Source of the DNA: Ensifer aridi
GTDB taxonomy: Bacteria; Pseudomonadota; Alphaproteobacteria; Rhizobiales; Rhizobiaceae
NCBI RefSeq assembly: GCF_002078505.1
Contig: NZ_LUAV01000002.1
Coordinates: 207,832-271,831 of the forward strand
Reading direction: 5' to 3'
Length of the DNA: 64,000 bases
A program made the position numbers and the translations under genes. The notes below the pieces were generated by a model, which did no database searches, was not told the origin of the DNA, and saw only the letters and a list, made by a program, of their open reading frames with translations. Below, piece after piece: positions 1 through 8,162 of the stretch (positions within the stretch are counted from its first letter, which is position 1; every line of letters begins with the position of its first letter).

Positions 1-184
1 CGATGACGTAGGCGTCCTCCCCGATGGTCACGCGTGGATTGAGACGCGACATGACATGAGCAAAATCGGATGCCGGAATGAGCGGCGCGACGATCCTGGT
101 CTTCAACGCGTCGAAGAGGTCGGCCTGGAGATCGACGACCAATGTCTCGGCCTGCTTCAGGCGGTAGACATGAAAGCGAGCCAT
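1..184 (-). CDS. ccdB: CcdB-type gyrase-inhibiting toxin (partial, runs off the window)
   Basis: Only the first 61 codons are present; the gene continues beyond position 1. The translation opens MARFHVYRL and continues through a segment containing VVDLQADL and NPRVTIG, which resembles the N-terminal beta-rich part of CcdB toxins. Its ATG shares one base with the TAA of the upstream antitoxin gene (TAATG), the tight coupling usual for toxin-antitoxin pairs. CcdB proteins poison DNA gyrase when not bound by CcdA; that role is inferred from the family. The catalytic/gyrase-contact C-terminal residues lie outside the window, so activity cannot be judged. Confidence 0.75.
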   Translation of the reverse strand, partial: MARFHVYRLKQAETLVVDLQADLFDALKTRIVAPLIPASDFAHVMSRLNPRVTIGEDAYVI

Positions 185-417
185 TAGAACTGCCGGTATT
201 TGGCCAGCGGCAATCCGCGCTTTTCGACCATGGCGTTGGCATCGGCGATCGCTTCCGCGTTCTCAATACGCCAGAGCTTTTCCTGTTCGGCCCTGATCGC
301 CTGTGCGATGCCTTCCTCCGCCGCGCGCGAAACGTTGATCTTGAGATCGCGCGCTTTTGAAAGCAGATCGCCGTCGAGGGACAGATTGGTCGGGCGCCGT
401 GCGGTCGATCGTGTCAT
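184..417 (-). CDS. ccdA: CcdA-type antitoxin
   Basis: A 77-residue protein. The N-terminal part (about 1-40) looks like a ribbon-helix-helix DNA-binding segment (NLSLDGDLLSKARDL), and the C-terminal tail (WRIENAEAIADAN, then GLPLAKYRQF) matches the toxin-wrapping tail of chromosomal CcdA antitoxins. The ATG at 417 is preferred because GGGAA lies five bases upstream; an in-frame ATG at 429 and a GTG at 441 would add 4 or 8 residues and would place the start inside the palindrome at 425-463. It is translationally coupled to ccdB and probably represses its own promoter through that palindrome. It sits just downstream of lepA on the same strand. Confidence 0.8.
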   Translation of the reverse strand: MTRSTARRPTNLSLDGDLLSKARDLKINVSRAAEEGIAQAIRAEQEKLWRIENAEAIADANAMVEKRGLPLAKYRQF

Positions 418-424
418 ATTCGTT

Positions 425-463
425 CCCATAAAGATGCGCACATTATATGCGCATTTTCATGGG
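425..463. promoter_or_regulatory. Palindrome upstream of ccdAB, candidate autoregulatory operator
   Basis: A near-perfect 39-bp dyad: CCCAT...GATGCGCA on the left and TGCGCATTTTCATGGG on the right, centred at 444. It lies between the lepA stop codon and the ccdA start. CcdA-type antitoxins bind palindromes at their own promoter, which makes an operator the best reading; a structured lepA 3' end is an alternative. Confidence 0.6.
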
Positions 464-473
464 AAGAAAACAC

Positions 474-2300
474 TCACTCATCGCCCATCTTGAGCGCCGC
501 GATAAAAGCCTCCTGCGGGATTTCCACCTTGCCGAACTGGCGCATGCGCTTCTTGCCTTCCTTCTGCTTTTCCAGAAGCTTGCGCTTGCGGGTGGCATCG
601 CCGCCGTAGCACTTGGCCGTCACGTCCTTGCGCAGTGCACGGACTGTTTCGCGGGCGATGATGCGGCCGCCGATCGCCGCCTGGATCGGAATCTGGAACA
701 TGTGCTGCGGGATCAGGTCCTTGAGCTTCTCGCACATGGCGCGGCCACGCTTTTCCGCGGCGGAGCGGTGGACGAGCATCGAGAGCGCATCGACCGGCTC
801 GCCGTTGACGAGGATCGACATCTTGACGAGATCGCTCTCGCGATAGTCGGAGAGGTGATAGTCGAAGGAGGCATAGCCCTTGGAGATCGACTTCAGCCGG
901 TCATAAAAATCGAAGACCACTTCGTTGAGCGGCAGGTCGTAGGTCAGCATCGCCCGGTTGCCGACATAGGTGAGTTCGGTCTGGATGCCGCGCCGGTCCT
1001 GGCAGAGCTTCAGGATGCCGCCGAGATACTCGTCCGGCGTCATGATCGTCGCCCGGATCCAGGGCTCGCGGAATTCGGCGATCTTGACGACGTCCGGCAT
1101 GTCGGCCGGGTTGTGCAGTTCCTTCTCGGTGCCGTCTGTCATCGTCAGCTGATAGACGACCGAGGGCGCGGTCGCGATCAGGTCGAGGTCGAATTCGCGC
1201 GATAGGCGCTCCTGGATGATTTCGAGATGCAGCAGCCCGAGGAAGCCGCAGCGGAAACCGAAACCGAGTGCGGCGGAGGATTCCATTTCGAAGGAGAAGG
1301 AGGCGTCGTTGAGGCGGAGCTTCCCCATGGCGCCGCGCAGTTCCTCGAAGTCGGCGGCATCGACCGGGAAAAGGCCGCAGAAGACCACCGGCTGCGCCGG
1401 CTTGAAGCCGGGGAGCGCTTCCGCCGTCGGGCGCTTGTCGTCGGTGATCGTGTCGCCGACGCGGGTATCGGCCACTTCCTTGATCGAGGCGGTGATAAAG
1501 CCGATTTCGCCGGGCCCGAGCGAATCCATCGACACCATCTTCGGCGTCAGCACGCCGACCCGCTCGATGGTGTATTTGGCGCCGGTGCCCATCATGCGGA
1601 TGGTCTGGCCCTTGGTCAGCACGCCGTCAATGATGCGCACCAGCACCATGACGCCGAGATAGGTGTCGTACCAGCTATCGACGAGCAGCGCCTTCAATGG
1701 CGCCTTGTCGCCGCCGGGGCTCTTCGGCGCCGGCAGCTTGTGGACGATCGCTTCGAGCACGTCCGGAATGCCGAGGCCGGTCTTCGCCGAGATCAGCACC
1801 GCGTCGGAAGCGTCGATGCCGATCACTTCCTCGATCTGCTCCTTGATGCGATCCGGCTCGGCCGCCGGCAGGTCGATCTTGTTGAGCACTGTGACGAGCT
1901 CGTGGTTGTTGTCGATCGCCTGGTAGACGTTGGCGAGCGTCTGGGCTTCGACGCCCTGGCTGGCATCGACGACGAGCAGCGAACCTTCGCAGGCCGAAAG
2001 CGAGCGCGAGACCTCGTAGGCGAAGTCGACGTGCCCGGGCGTGTCGATAAGGTTCAAGACATAGGTCTCGCCGTCATTCGCCTTGTAGTGCAGGCGCACC
2101 GTCTGGGCCTTGATGGTGATGCCGCGTTCACGCTCGATATCCATGCTGTCCAGCACCTGCTCGGACATCTCGCGCTCGGCAAGGCCGCCGGTGAGCTGAA
2201 TCAGCCGGTCGGCGAGCGTCGATTTGCCGTGGTCGATATGGGCCACGATCGAGAAGTTGCGGATATGCGACAGGGGCGTCTTGGAAGATGGTGTGCTCAT
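474..2300 (-). CDS. lepA: Elongation factor 4 (LepA), ribosome back-translocating GTPase
   Basis: A 608-residue translational GTPase of the normal LepA length. The P-loop AHIDHGKST is at about residues 20-28, the G3 motif DTPGHVDF near 90 and the G4 motif NKID near 140. The LepA-specific C-terminal half ends in a basic segment ([20 protein letters not shown]) typical of EF4 rather than EF-G. It acts on elongating ribosomes in the cytoplasm, favouring back-translocation under ionic or acid stress. Two starts are close together: ATG at 2309 (MRPMSTP) and ATG at 2300 (MSTP); the second gives the usual 608-residue product, and neither has a strong ribosome-binding site. The MFS gene upstream is on the same strand, 58 bases away. 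Confidence 0.97.
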   Translation of the reverse strand: MSTPSSKTPLSHIRNFSIVAHIDHGKSTLADRLIQLTGGLAEREMSEQVLDSMDIERERGITIKAQTVRLHYKANDGETYVLNLIDTPGHVDFAYEVSRSLSACEGSLLVVDASQGVEAQTLANVYQAIDNNHELVTVLNKIDLPAAEPDRIKEQIEEVIGIDASDAVLISAKTGLGIPDVLEAIVHKLPAPKSPGGDKAPLKALLVDSWYDTYLGVMVLVRIIDGVLTKGQTIRMMGTGAKYTIERVGVLTPKMVSMDSLGPGEIGFITASIKEVADTRVGDTITDDKRPTAEALPGFKPAQPVVFCGLFPVDAADFEELRGAMGKLRLNDASFSFEMESSAALGFGFRCGFLGLLHLEIIQERLSREFDLDLIATAPSVVYQLTMTDGTEKELHNPADMPDVVKIAEFREPWIRATIMTPDEYLGGILKLCQDRRGIQTELTYVGNRAMLTYDLPLNEVVFDFYDRLKSISKGYASFDYHLSDYRESDLVKMSILVNGEPVDALSMLVHRSAAEKRGRAMCEKLKDLIPQHMFQIPIQAAIGGRIIARETVRALRKDVTAKCYGGDATRKRKLLEKQKEGKKRMRQFGKVEIPQEAFIAALKMGDE

Positions 2301-2358
2301 GGGCCGCATATAGCAGTGCGATCAGGCGGCGCAAAGCGCGAAATGAAGGCTTCGTTCA

Positions 2359-3612
2359 CTATAAATCCGGGCTGACAGCACGCACTTCCGTTGCTGCAAG
2401 CGCAGTGGCATTCGGCACCTGGGCGCTTCTGAATTCGAAGGTCTCGCAAAGCTCAGGCGGCACGCGTTCGCGTGAGCGGAGGCGAAAGAGCACGAAGAGC
2501 GCGTAAAGGAGCGCTACTGCCAACGTCGCGTAGATGAAGGTCTGCTGGCCGAAGGCGGGCGTCAGCAGCGTCACCAGCATCGGCACCAGCGTTGCGGCCG
2601 CCGACCAGGCGACCAGCATGGTGCTGGCGAGCGGCACGAAATCGGCCGGATCCGTGCGGTCGTTTGCATGCGCATTGGCGATCGAATAGACCGTCTCGAC
2701 GGCCCCCGCAAAGATCGCGAAGACCAGCATGAGCAGGAGCGGATTGTCGAAGGAAACGACCAGTGCCGCGAGGCCGGCTCCGATGGTGAGGGCGCAGGTG
2801 ACGATCAGGACAATGCGGCGGTCGGTGCGGTCGGAAAGGGCGCCCATAGGAAACTGGATGAAAAGAAGGCCAAACTGCATGAAGAACATCAATGCCGCCA
2901 CGTCCTGCTGGCTGACCGCATTGGCCGCGGCATAGATCGGCGTGAAGCCCTGCACCAGCATCGATAGGCCGCCGGAGGCAAGCACGCCCACGAAGGCGAC
3001 CGGAGAAGCCCGCCAGACCATGGGAATGTCGATACTGACCCTGGAAGGAGCGGGCGGATTCGGCAGCCGCGTGAGGCCGATCGGCAGGATGGCGACGGTC
3101 GTAAAGAAGACGGTGATGATCGGGGCGAGATTGCCTTCGGCAGGGATCTGGCCGAAGAGCCAGGCGCCAGCGCCGAGCCCGATGACATAGGCCATATAGA
3201 AGAGCGACATTGCCCGGCCGCGCCAGTGGTTCTCGCTGGCGTGGTTCAGCCAGCTCTGGGTGATGATGAAGTTCATGTTCGCGGCGACTCCGTAGAGACC
3301 GCGTGCGAGAACCCAAAGCAGCGGATGGACGCCGAGGCTGATCGTCAGCGCCGCGAGGATGACGAGCGCCATCGAGCAGGAAAAGGCACGGGCGTGCCCT
3401 ACCCGGCGAATGAGCGAGCCGCCCATGAGACAACCGAGGAGTCCGCCGAAAGCGATCGCGGTCACTGCGGCACCCGGAACCCAGTCCGGCGCGGCCGAGC
3501 GCGTCAGCACGAAAGGCACATAGGCGAGCATCATGCCGTTGCCGATCGCGACGGCCGTCATCGAAAGAACGATGCTCGCGATCGACATCAGCGACGAAGG
3601 AGATCTGTCCAT
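2359..3612 (-). CDS. Major facilitator superfamily transporter (YcaD-like)
   Basis: A 417-residue polytopic inner-membrane protein with about twelve hydrophobic segments and the loop motif GALSDRTDRRIVL between helices 8 and 9, a second copy of the MFS motif A (compare GGSLIRRVGHARA in the N-terminal half). The overall pattern is like the YcaD group of uncharacterised drug- or metabolite-efflux permeases. The start at 3612 is supported by GAAGGA upstream. It is divergent from an XRE-cupin regulator gene at 3794, which is the obvious candidate regulator. The substrate cannot be read from the sequence. Confidence 0.85.
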   Translation of the reverse strand: MDRSPSSLMSIASIVLSMTAVAIGNGMMLAYVPFVLTRSAAPDWVPGAAVTAIAFGGLLGCLMGGSLIRRVGHARAFSCSMALVILAALTISLGVHPLLWVLARGLYGVAANMNFIITQSWLNHASENHWRGRAMSLFYMAYVIGLGAGAWLFGQIPAEGNLAPIITVFFTTVAILPIGLTRLPNPPAPSRVSIDIPMVWRASPVAFVGVLASGGLSMLVQGFTPIYAAANAVSQQDVAALMFFMQFGLLFIQFPMGALSDRTDRRIVLIVTCALTIGAGLAALVVSFDNPLLLMLVFAIFAGAVETVYSIANAHANDRTDPADFVPLASTMLVAWSAAATLVPMLVTLLTPAFGQQTFIYATLAVALLYALFVLFRLRSRERVPPELCETFEFRSAQVPNATALAATEVRAVSPDL

Positions 3613-3793
3613 ATGCCTGTCCTTCCGCGACCGTTTTCGATAAGTGAGCTCTAAAGTATTGAAGAAGAAGAACTTTCTGAAGTACGGGAGACTCGCAACG
3701 ATAGCGCAACATGGTTCGTCGCGTTGTCGTCAAAACGGCATCGGCAGAATTTATCTGTCGCGCCCAAATCGGCTTGACTCCATTATAGGAGAA

Positions 3794-4387
3794 ATGCAAT
3801 CTCAAATAATGGAACAGTCAATCGCCTCCCTTGAACATACGATCGGCAACCGCGTGCGCGAGCTGCGCATGGCGCAGACCCTGACGCTCGATGACTTGGC
3901 TACTCGCTCCGGCGTCAGCCGCGCCATGATCTCGCGCATCGAGCGCGGCGAGGCGAGCCCGACGGCGCAACTGCTCGCGAAGCTCTGCAGCGCGCTCGGC
4001 ACAACGCTCTCGGCACTCTTCGCCTCGACGGCGGAGAACGCGTCGCCGATCGCGCGGCGCGCCGACCAGCGGCTGTGGCGCGATCCGGAAAGCGGCTATC
4101 TACGCCGGTCCGTCTCGCCCGAAGGCGTCGGTTCGCCGGCCGATATCGTCGAGGTCGAGTTTCCGCCCGGAGCTCGCGTCGTCTTCGAACGCCAGCCTCT
4201 GGACCGCGGAATCACCCAGCATCTCTGGCTCTTTTCCGGCCGGCTCGAACTGACGATGGAAAGCGGACCGCAGGTGCTGGAAGCGGGCGACTGTCTTTTC
4301 ATGGGCCTCGAGGAGGCCCATGTCTTCCACAACCCATACGACGAACCGGCGCACTACGCCGTCATCCTCTGCCGTACCAAGGTGTGA
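3794..4387 (+). CDS. XRE-family regulator with C-terminal cupin domain
   Basis: A 197-residue protein: an N-terminal helix-turn-helix of the XRE type at about 15-70 (GNRVRELRMAQTLTLDDLA, SRAMISRIERGEASP) and a C-terminal cupin at about 110-195 (a small-molecule sensing beta-barrel; GDCLFMGLEEAHVFHNP). An upstream in-frame start would lengthen it by 50 residues, but ATG 3794 is preceded by AGGAGA at ideal spacing. It is divergent from the MFS gene and directly followed, one base after its stop, by a GNAT gene, so the three probably form one regulatory unit. A hyphenated dyad CCATTAT (3780-3786) / ATAATGG (3806-3812) spans its start and could be its own operator. Confidence 0.88.
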   Translation: MQSQIMEQSIASLEHTIGNRVRELRMAQTLTLDDLATRSGVSRAMISRIERGEASPTAQLLAKLCSALGTTLSALFASTAENASPIARRADQRLWRDPESGYLRRSVSPEGVGSPADIVEVEFPPGARVVFERQPLDRGITQHLWLFSGRLELTMESGPQVLEAGDCLFMGLEEAHVFHNPYDEPAHYAVILCRTKV

Positions 4388-4388
4388 C

Positions 4389-4916
4389 ATGCCCGACGTG
4401 AATATCCGCGTGCTCAGCGAAGAAGAAACCCTGGCCGCACTGCCGGCGCTGGCCGAGATTCTCTCCGATTGCGTCGAAGGCGGCGCCTCGGTCGGCTTCA
4501 TGCAACCCTTTCCGCCTGAGGCCGCGGTCCCGTTCTGGGATGGCGTTGCCGCTGCTGTCGGCCGCGGCGAGACCGTGCTCGTCGTCGCCGAGGTCGACGG
4601 CCGACCGGTCGGTACCGTGCAGCTCGGCGTCGCGACCATGCCCAACCAGCCCCATCGCGCCGACATCAAGAAGCTGCTCGTGCATCGGAACGCCCGCGGT
4701 CTCGGCCTGGCGCGTCGCCTCATGGAAGCGGCGGAAGCCGAAGCCATCAAGCGCCGCAGACGAGTGCTGGTGCTTGACACGGCAACGGGCGAGCCGGCGG
4801 AGGCAATCTACGAGCGCTTCGGCTGGAACCGCGCGGGCGTCGTTCCCGACTACGCCCTGATGCCCGACGGCCGCTATTGCGCGACGACGTTTTTTTACAA
4901 GCACCTTGCCGTCTAG
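4389..4916 (+). CDS. GNAT-family N-acetyltransferase
   Basis: A 175-residue acetyltransferase. The acetyl-CoA pyrophosphate-binding motif A is visible as RNARGLGLARRLMEA at about residues 100-114, followed by a beta-strand with VLVLDTATG and the terminal motif YERFGWNRAG. The gene starts one base after the stop of the XRE-cupin gene, so the two are co-transcribed and probably coupled. The profile is like GNATs that modify small molecules or antibiotics; the acceptor is unknown. It might modify the ligand sensed by the neighbouring regulator, which is inference only. Confidence 0.88.
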   Translation: MPDVNIRVLSEEETLAALPALAEILSDCVEGGASVGFMQPFPPEAAVPFWDGVAAAVGRGETVLVVAEVDGRPVGTVQLGVATMPNQPHRADIKKLLVHRNARGLGLARRLMEAAEAEAIKRRRRVLVLDTATGEPAEAIYERFGWNRAGVVPDYALMPDGRYCATTFFYKHLAV

Positions 4917-5017
4917 AACGACTGCCCCCGTGCGGAGCCGATTCCGCTTTGCCCAATCGTGAAGTAGGGTGACGCACGAACGCCCCGCGGGGGCTCCCCA
5001 TGCAACAGGACAGAATG

Positions 5018-6043
5018 ATGCGCGTTTTCTATTCCGAAGACCACAAGCTCAGAGACGCCAAGACCGAGTTGCATGGAGGCGAGCTCGTCCCGCCCTTTGA
5101 AGCGCCGTTCCGGGCCGAGTGGATCCTCGCAGCGGTCAGGGAAGCGGGTTTCTCCGATGTCGTCGCACCCGAGCGTCACGGAATGGAGACGGCGCTGAAG
5201 CTGCACTCGGCGGACTATCTCGAATTCCTAGAAAGCGCTTGGAGCCGCTGGGTCGCGGATGGCTATCGCGGCGAAGCGATACCCGCCTGCTTTCCGGCCC
5301 GCCGCATGCGCCAGCACCCGCCGAAGGATATCGATGGAGCGCTCGGCTACTATGCCTTTGCGGCCGAAACGGCGATCACCGAGGGTACCTTTGCCGCTGC
5401 GCGTGCCGCGATGGACTGCGCGATTTCCGCAGCGACCCATGTCGCTGCAGGTGCTCCGGCAGCCTTCGCACTTTGCCGCCCGCCGGGCCATCACGCCGCG
5501 ATCGACCTCTTCGGCGGCTATTCCTTCATCAACAACGCGGCCTGCGCCGCGCAGCGCTTGCGCGATTCCGGTGCGGCGAAAGTTGCCGTGCTCGATGTCG
5601 ACTTCCACCACGGCAACGGCACGCAGGATATCTTCTACGAGCGCGGCGACGTCTTCTTCGCCTCGCTGCACGGCGACCCGGTCGACGCCTTCCCACATTT
5701 TCTCGGCTTTGCCGACGAGGAAGGCGCGGGCGAGGGGCTTGGCACGACAAAGAACTATCCCTTGCCGCGCGGCACCACCTTCGAAACCTGGGGTGCAGCG
5801 ATGGATGACGCCACCGCCCGCATTGCCGGCTTCGGCGCGGAAGCGCTCGTCCTCTCGCTGGGCGTCGATACCTTCGAGCACGATCCGATCAGCTTCTTCA
5901 AGCTCAAATCGGAGGACTACCTGCGCATCGGCGAACGCTTGAGTGCGATGGCCCTTCCGGTCGTCATCTGTATGGAGGGCGGCTACGGCGTGCCGGAGAT
6001 CGGCCTGAACGTCGCGAATGTGCTGAAGGGGATCACCGGCTGA
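5018..6043 (+). CDS. aphA: Acetylpolyamine amidohydrolase (histone deacetylase superfamily)
   Basis: A 341-residue zinc amidohydrolase. The start MRVFYSEDHKLR, the substrate-shaping segment LHGGELVPPFEAPFRAEWIL and the C-terminus EGGYGVPEIGLNVANVLKG closely follow the characterised Mycoplana ramosa acetylpolyamine amidohydrolase as I recall it, and the length is the same. The catalytic di-histidine is in RPPGHHA (about 157-163), the zinc ligands in LDVDFHHGNGTQ (about 194-205) and the later SLGVDTFEHDP. It deacetylates acetylputrescine, acetylcadaverine or acetylspermidine in the cytoplasm for polyamine reuse. ATGs at 5000 and 5015 are also in frame; 5018 matches the family start and has AGGAC six bases upstream. 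Confidence 0.93.
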   Translation: MRVFYSEDHKLRDAKTELHGGELVPPFEAPFRAEWILAAVREAGFSDVVAPERHGMETALKLHSADYLEFLESAWSRWVADGYRGEAIPACFPARRMRQHPPKDIDGALGYYAFAAETAITEGTFAAARAAMDCAISAATHVAAGAPAAFALCRPPGHHAAIDLFGGYSFINNAACAAQRLRDSGAAKVAVLDVDFHHGNGTQDIFYERGDVFFASLHGDPVDAFPHFLGFADEEGAGEGLGTTKNYPLPRGTTFETWGAAMDDATARIAGFGAEALVLSLGVDTFEHDPISFFKLKSEDYLRIGERLSAMALPVVICMEGGYGVPEIGLNVANVLKGITG

Positions 6044-6060
6044 TTGTAGGATCGCCTATT

Positions 6061-6082
6061 GACCTCAACTATGGTTGAGGTC
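6061..6082. promoter_or_regulatory. SoxR-type operator in a 19-bp-spaced promoter
   Basis: A perfect dyad GACCTCAAC-TATG-GTTGAGGTC. Its core, CCTCAA-N6-TTGAGG at 6063-6080, is the recognised SoxR box form. It lies between a -35-like TTGACC (6059-6064) and a weak -10-like TACCAC (6084-6089) with a 19-bp spacer, the over-long spacing typical of promoters activated by MerR-family proteins. The target is the ABM-domain gene starting at 6143. No soxR gene is in this window. Confidence 0.82.
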
Positions 6083-6142
6083 GTACCACTGGTCGCGCTT
6101 TCCGGATCGCCACCGGCGGTCCGCTTTCAAAAGGAGAGAACG

Positions 6143-6493
6143 ATGAGTGGAAACGAGCTGGCGGTGTCGCGGCCGCTTTATCGAGTCAACAAATTCGCCG
6201 TGCCTGACGAGGCGCGAGAGAAATTCCTGGAACTCGTGGCAAAGACCTTTGCCGTCATTCGCCGGCAGGACGGCTATGTCCGCGACTGGGTCCTCGAGCA
6301 GAATTCCGGCCCCGGCATCTTCAATTTCGTCATCATGATCGAGTTTGCGAGCGACGAGGTCGCGCCGAGGATTGCCGCCGCGCTTGGCGAGCTCGATAGG
6401 GAACTCGGCCTCGACCGCGACGCACTGATGGCCGAGCTCAATATCCGCACCGACTTCGGCAGCTATAAGCGCTTGGAGCCGCTTTCAGCCTAG
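6143..6493 (+). CDS. Antibiotic biosynthesis monooxygenase (ABM) domain protein, predicted SoxR target
   Basis: A 116-residue single-domain protein with the dimeric alpha/beta-barrel ABM pattern: YRVNKFAVPDEAREKFLEL, then DGYVRDWVLEQ and NFVIMIEFASDEVAPRI. Such proteins oxidise or degrade quinones, heme or polyketide-like compounds, often without cofactor. ATG 6143 is chosen over an earlier in-frame start at 6059 because AAGGAGAG stands just upstream and the earlier codon lies inside the SoxR box. Control by SoxR, which senses redox-cycling compounds, fits a role in detoxifying such compounds; this is inferred from the operator, not shown. Confidence 0.85.
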   Translation: MSGNELAVSRPLYRVNKFAVPDEAREKFLELVAKTFAVIRRQDGYVRDWVLEQNSGPGIFNFVIMIEFASDEVAPRIAAALGELDRELGLDRDALMAELNIRTDFGSYKRLEPLSA

Positions 6494-6505
6494 TCCAAGC
6501 CGGAC

Positions 6506-7144
6506 CTACGACACGAAGAATTGCGAAAGCCCCTGGCCGGCGGCGAAAGTCGCGTAGGCGAGAACGGCGAAATAGACGGTGGTTGCCAAGAGAAAGAAGT
6601 AACCGGCGGCCACCATGAGCCCGTCGCGCTGAATGATGCCGAGCGAGAGAAGCAGGATGGCGATCCCGGGCAGCGTGTTCGACAGCGGGATCAGCCCGAG
6701 CGGGAACATCAGAAGCACGCCGCCGGCCATGATCATCAGGCCGTTGAAGCGGTTCATCACGACGCCCTGCGTCAAGAAGTACAAACGCGGCCGCACGTAC
6801 CGGTCGAGCTTCGAGACGAGGGCCGCCCCTTTCTTGAGCGTCGGCACGAGTTTTTCCGTCTCGATCCGCCGGTCGAGGATGCGTTGCGGCAGCCAGGGCA
6901 GGCGATTGAGCGTGATCGCCAGCGAGATGAGGATGATCGCCGCGCCGAAGACGGTGCTGACTCCGGGAATGGAAACGGGAATGAGGAAGGGCAGCGTCAG
7001 AAGAGCGCAGAGGAGCAGGAACCCATGCTCGCCGATCTCGATCATCAGTTCGCGCAGCGTGATTGTATCGCCTCTGATCGAAGCGATCATGCCGTTCAGC
7101 GTATCGCTGAGATTGCGTTCCGTATCGCCGAACTCGATCGCCAT
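6506..7144 (-). CDS. ExoD-family membrane protein
   Basis: A 212-residue integral membrane protein matching the ExoD family (first known from Rhizobium exopolysaccharide and alkali-sensitivity mutants). Features seen: the N-terminal segment IRGDTITLRELMIEIGEHGFLLL, hydrophobic segments around 45-85, and after the charged loop RRIETEKLVPTLKKG two or three more at about 125-205. The family's biochemical role is not established; membrane localisation is clear. It converges on the ABM gene with only 12 bases between stops. This may be a paralogue rather than the original exoD, so no symbol is given. Confidence 0.85.
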   Translation of the reverse strand: MAIEFGDTERNLSDTLNGMIASIRGDTITLRELMIEIGEHGFLLLCALLTLPFLIPVSIPGVSTVFGAAIILISLAITLNRLPWLPQRILDRRIETEKLVPTLKKGAALVSKLDRYVRPRLYFLTQGVVMNRFNGLMIMAGGVLLMFPLGLIPLSNTLPGIAILLLSLGIIQRDGLMVAAGYFFLLATTVYFAVLAYATFAAGQGLSQFFVS

Positions 7145-7416
7145 AGTTTGACCCCCCTCACCTTTGCGCCCGCTTTACCGAACGACGCGCGGCCCGCATG
7201 TTCTACCCCAGGTCGATCACGACCGGGCGGCCCACCATAGCGCGGGCATGTGAAGCTTCGGTTAGCGGGCGCTCTGGTCAGCAATGTGGCGAAGAAATGT
7301 TGCATTGCGAAGCCGAGCCGGCGCGCGGGCCCTGTGGAAAGTGCTCGGCCCCTTCATCTTCCTGCCGCAATCGGTGGTATGAAGCGATTTCAGCACCAAT
7401 GGGGACCATTGATTCG

Positions 7417-8082
7417 ATGATCAAGAAATGCGCCATCCTGGCTGTTGCGGCCATCTATCTTTCCGGATGCACGACCACCGATCCCTACACGGGAGAGCAG
7501 AAGATGTCGAACACGGCCGGCGGCGCCTTGATCGGTGCGGGCCTCGGTGCGGCGACCGGTCTGCTCGCCGGCGGCAGTGCTGCAGGACGGCGCGACGCGG
7601 CACTTGTCGGCGCGGCTATCGGCGGGCTCGGCGGCGGGCTCATCGGCAACTACATGGACCAGCAGGAGGCGGAGCTGCGCGCACAACTGCAGGGCACCGG
7701 CGTCTCGGTGACGCGGGCCGGCGACCGCATCATCCTCAACATGCCGTCTAACATCACCTTCGCGACCGATCGCGACCAGGTGATCCCGGACTTCTATCCG
7801 ACGCTCGATTCGGTCGCGATCGTGCTGCGCAAGTTCAACAAGACGCTGATCGATGTCGATGGCCACACCGACTCGACCGGCAGCGCCTCCTACAACCAGG
7901 GTCTGTCGGAGCGCCGTGCAGCTTCCGTCGCCAACTACCTCGGTGCCCGCGGCGTCGACCAGCGGCGCATCTCCACCATGGGCTACGGCATGGAGCGGCC
8001 GGTTGCATCCAATGCCAGCGAGGCCGGCCGCGCCCAGAACCGCCGCGTCGAAATCTCGATCGCACCGATCAAGCAGGGCTGA
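7417..8082 (+). CDS. OmpA-family lipoprotein with glycine-zipper segment
   Basis: A 221-residue exported lipoprotein. A signal peptide ends in the lipobox LSGC with the lipidated Cys at 18. Residues about 34-80 form a glycine-rich zipper (GGALIGAGLGAATGLLAGG, GLGGGLIGNYMD). The OmpA-like peptidoglycan-binding domain covers about 105-215, with the signature VDGHTDSTGSASYNQ and LSERRAASVANYL. It probably anchors the outer membrane to peptidoglycan, like YiaD. ATG 7417 gives a proper signal peptide; an in-frame ATG at 7399 would add six residues. A strong terminator follows at 8109. Confidence 0.93.
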   Translation: MIKKCAILAVAAIYLSGCTTTDPYTGEQKMSNTAGGALIGAGLGAATGLLAGGSAAGRRDAALVGAAIGGLGGGLIGNYMDQQEAELRAQLQGTGVSVTRAGDRIILNMPSNITFATDRDQVIPDFYPTLDSVAIVLRKFNKTLIDVDGHTDSTGSASYNQGLSERRAASVANYLGARGVDQRRISTMGYGMERPVASNASEAGRAQNRRVEISIAPIKQG

Positions 8083-8108
8083 TCCGCCACAGCGACGATT
8101 CAAGAGAG

Positions 8109-8140
8109 GGCCGCCGGCGTCGCCGTGCGGCCTTTTTTTT
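8109..8140 (+). terminator. Rho-independent terminator after the OmpA-type lipoprotein gene
   Basis: Stem GGCCGC (8109-8114) with GCGGCC (8127-8132), followed directly by eight T residues. It ends the lipoprotein transcript and lies just before the convergent methyltransferase gene. Confidence 0.88.
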
Positions 8141-8162
8141 GGCCCTTGTGGCCCGATGCGCG

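Noticed and set aside
1227..2375. A 382-codon open frame antisense to lepA
   Set aside because: Composition is that of a shadow frame; lepA is intact.
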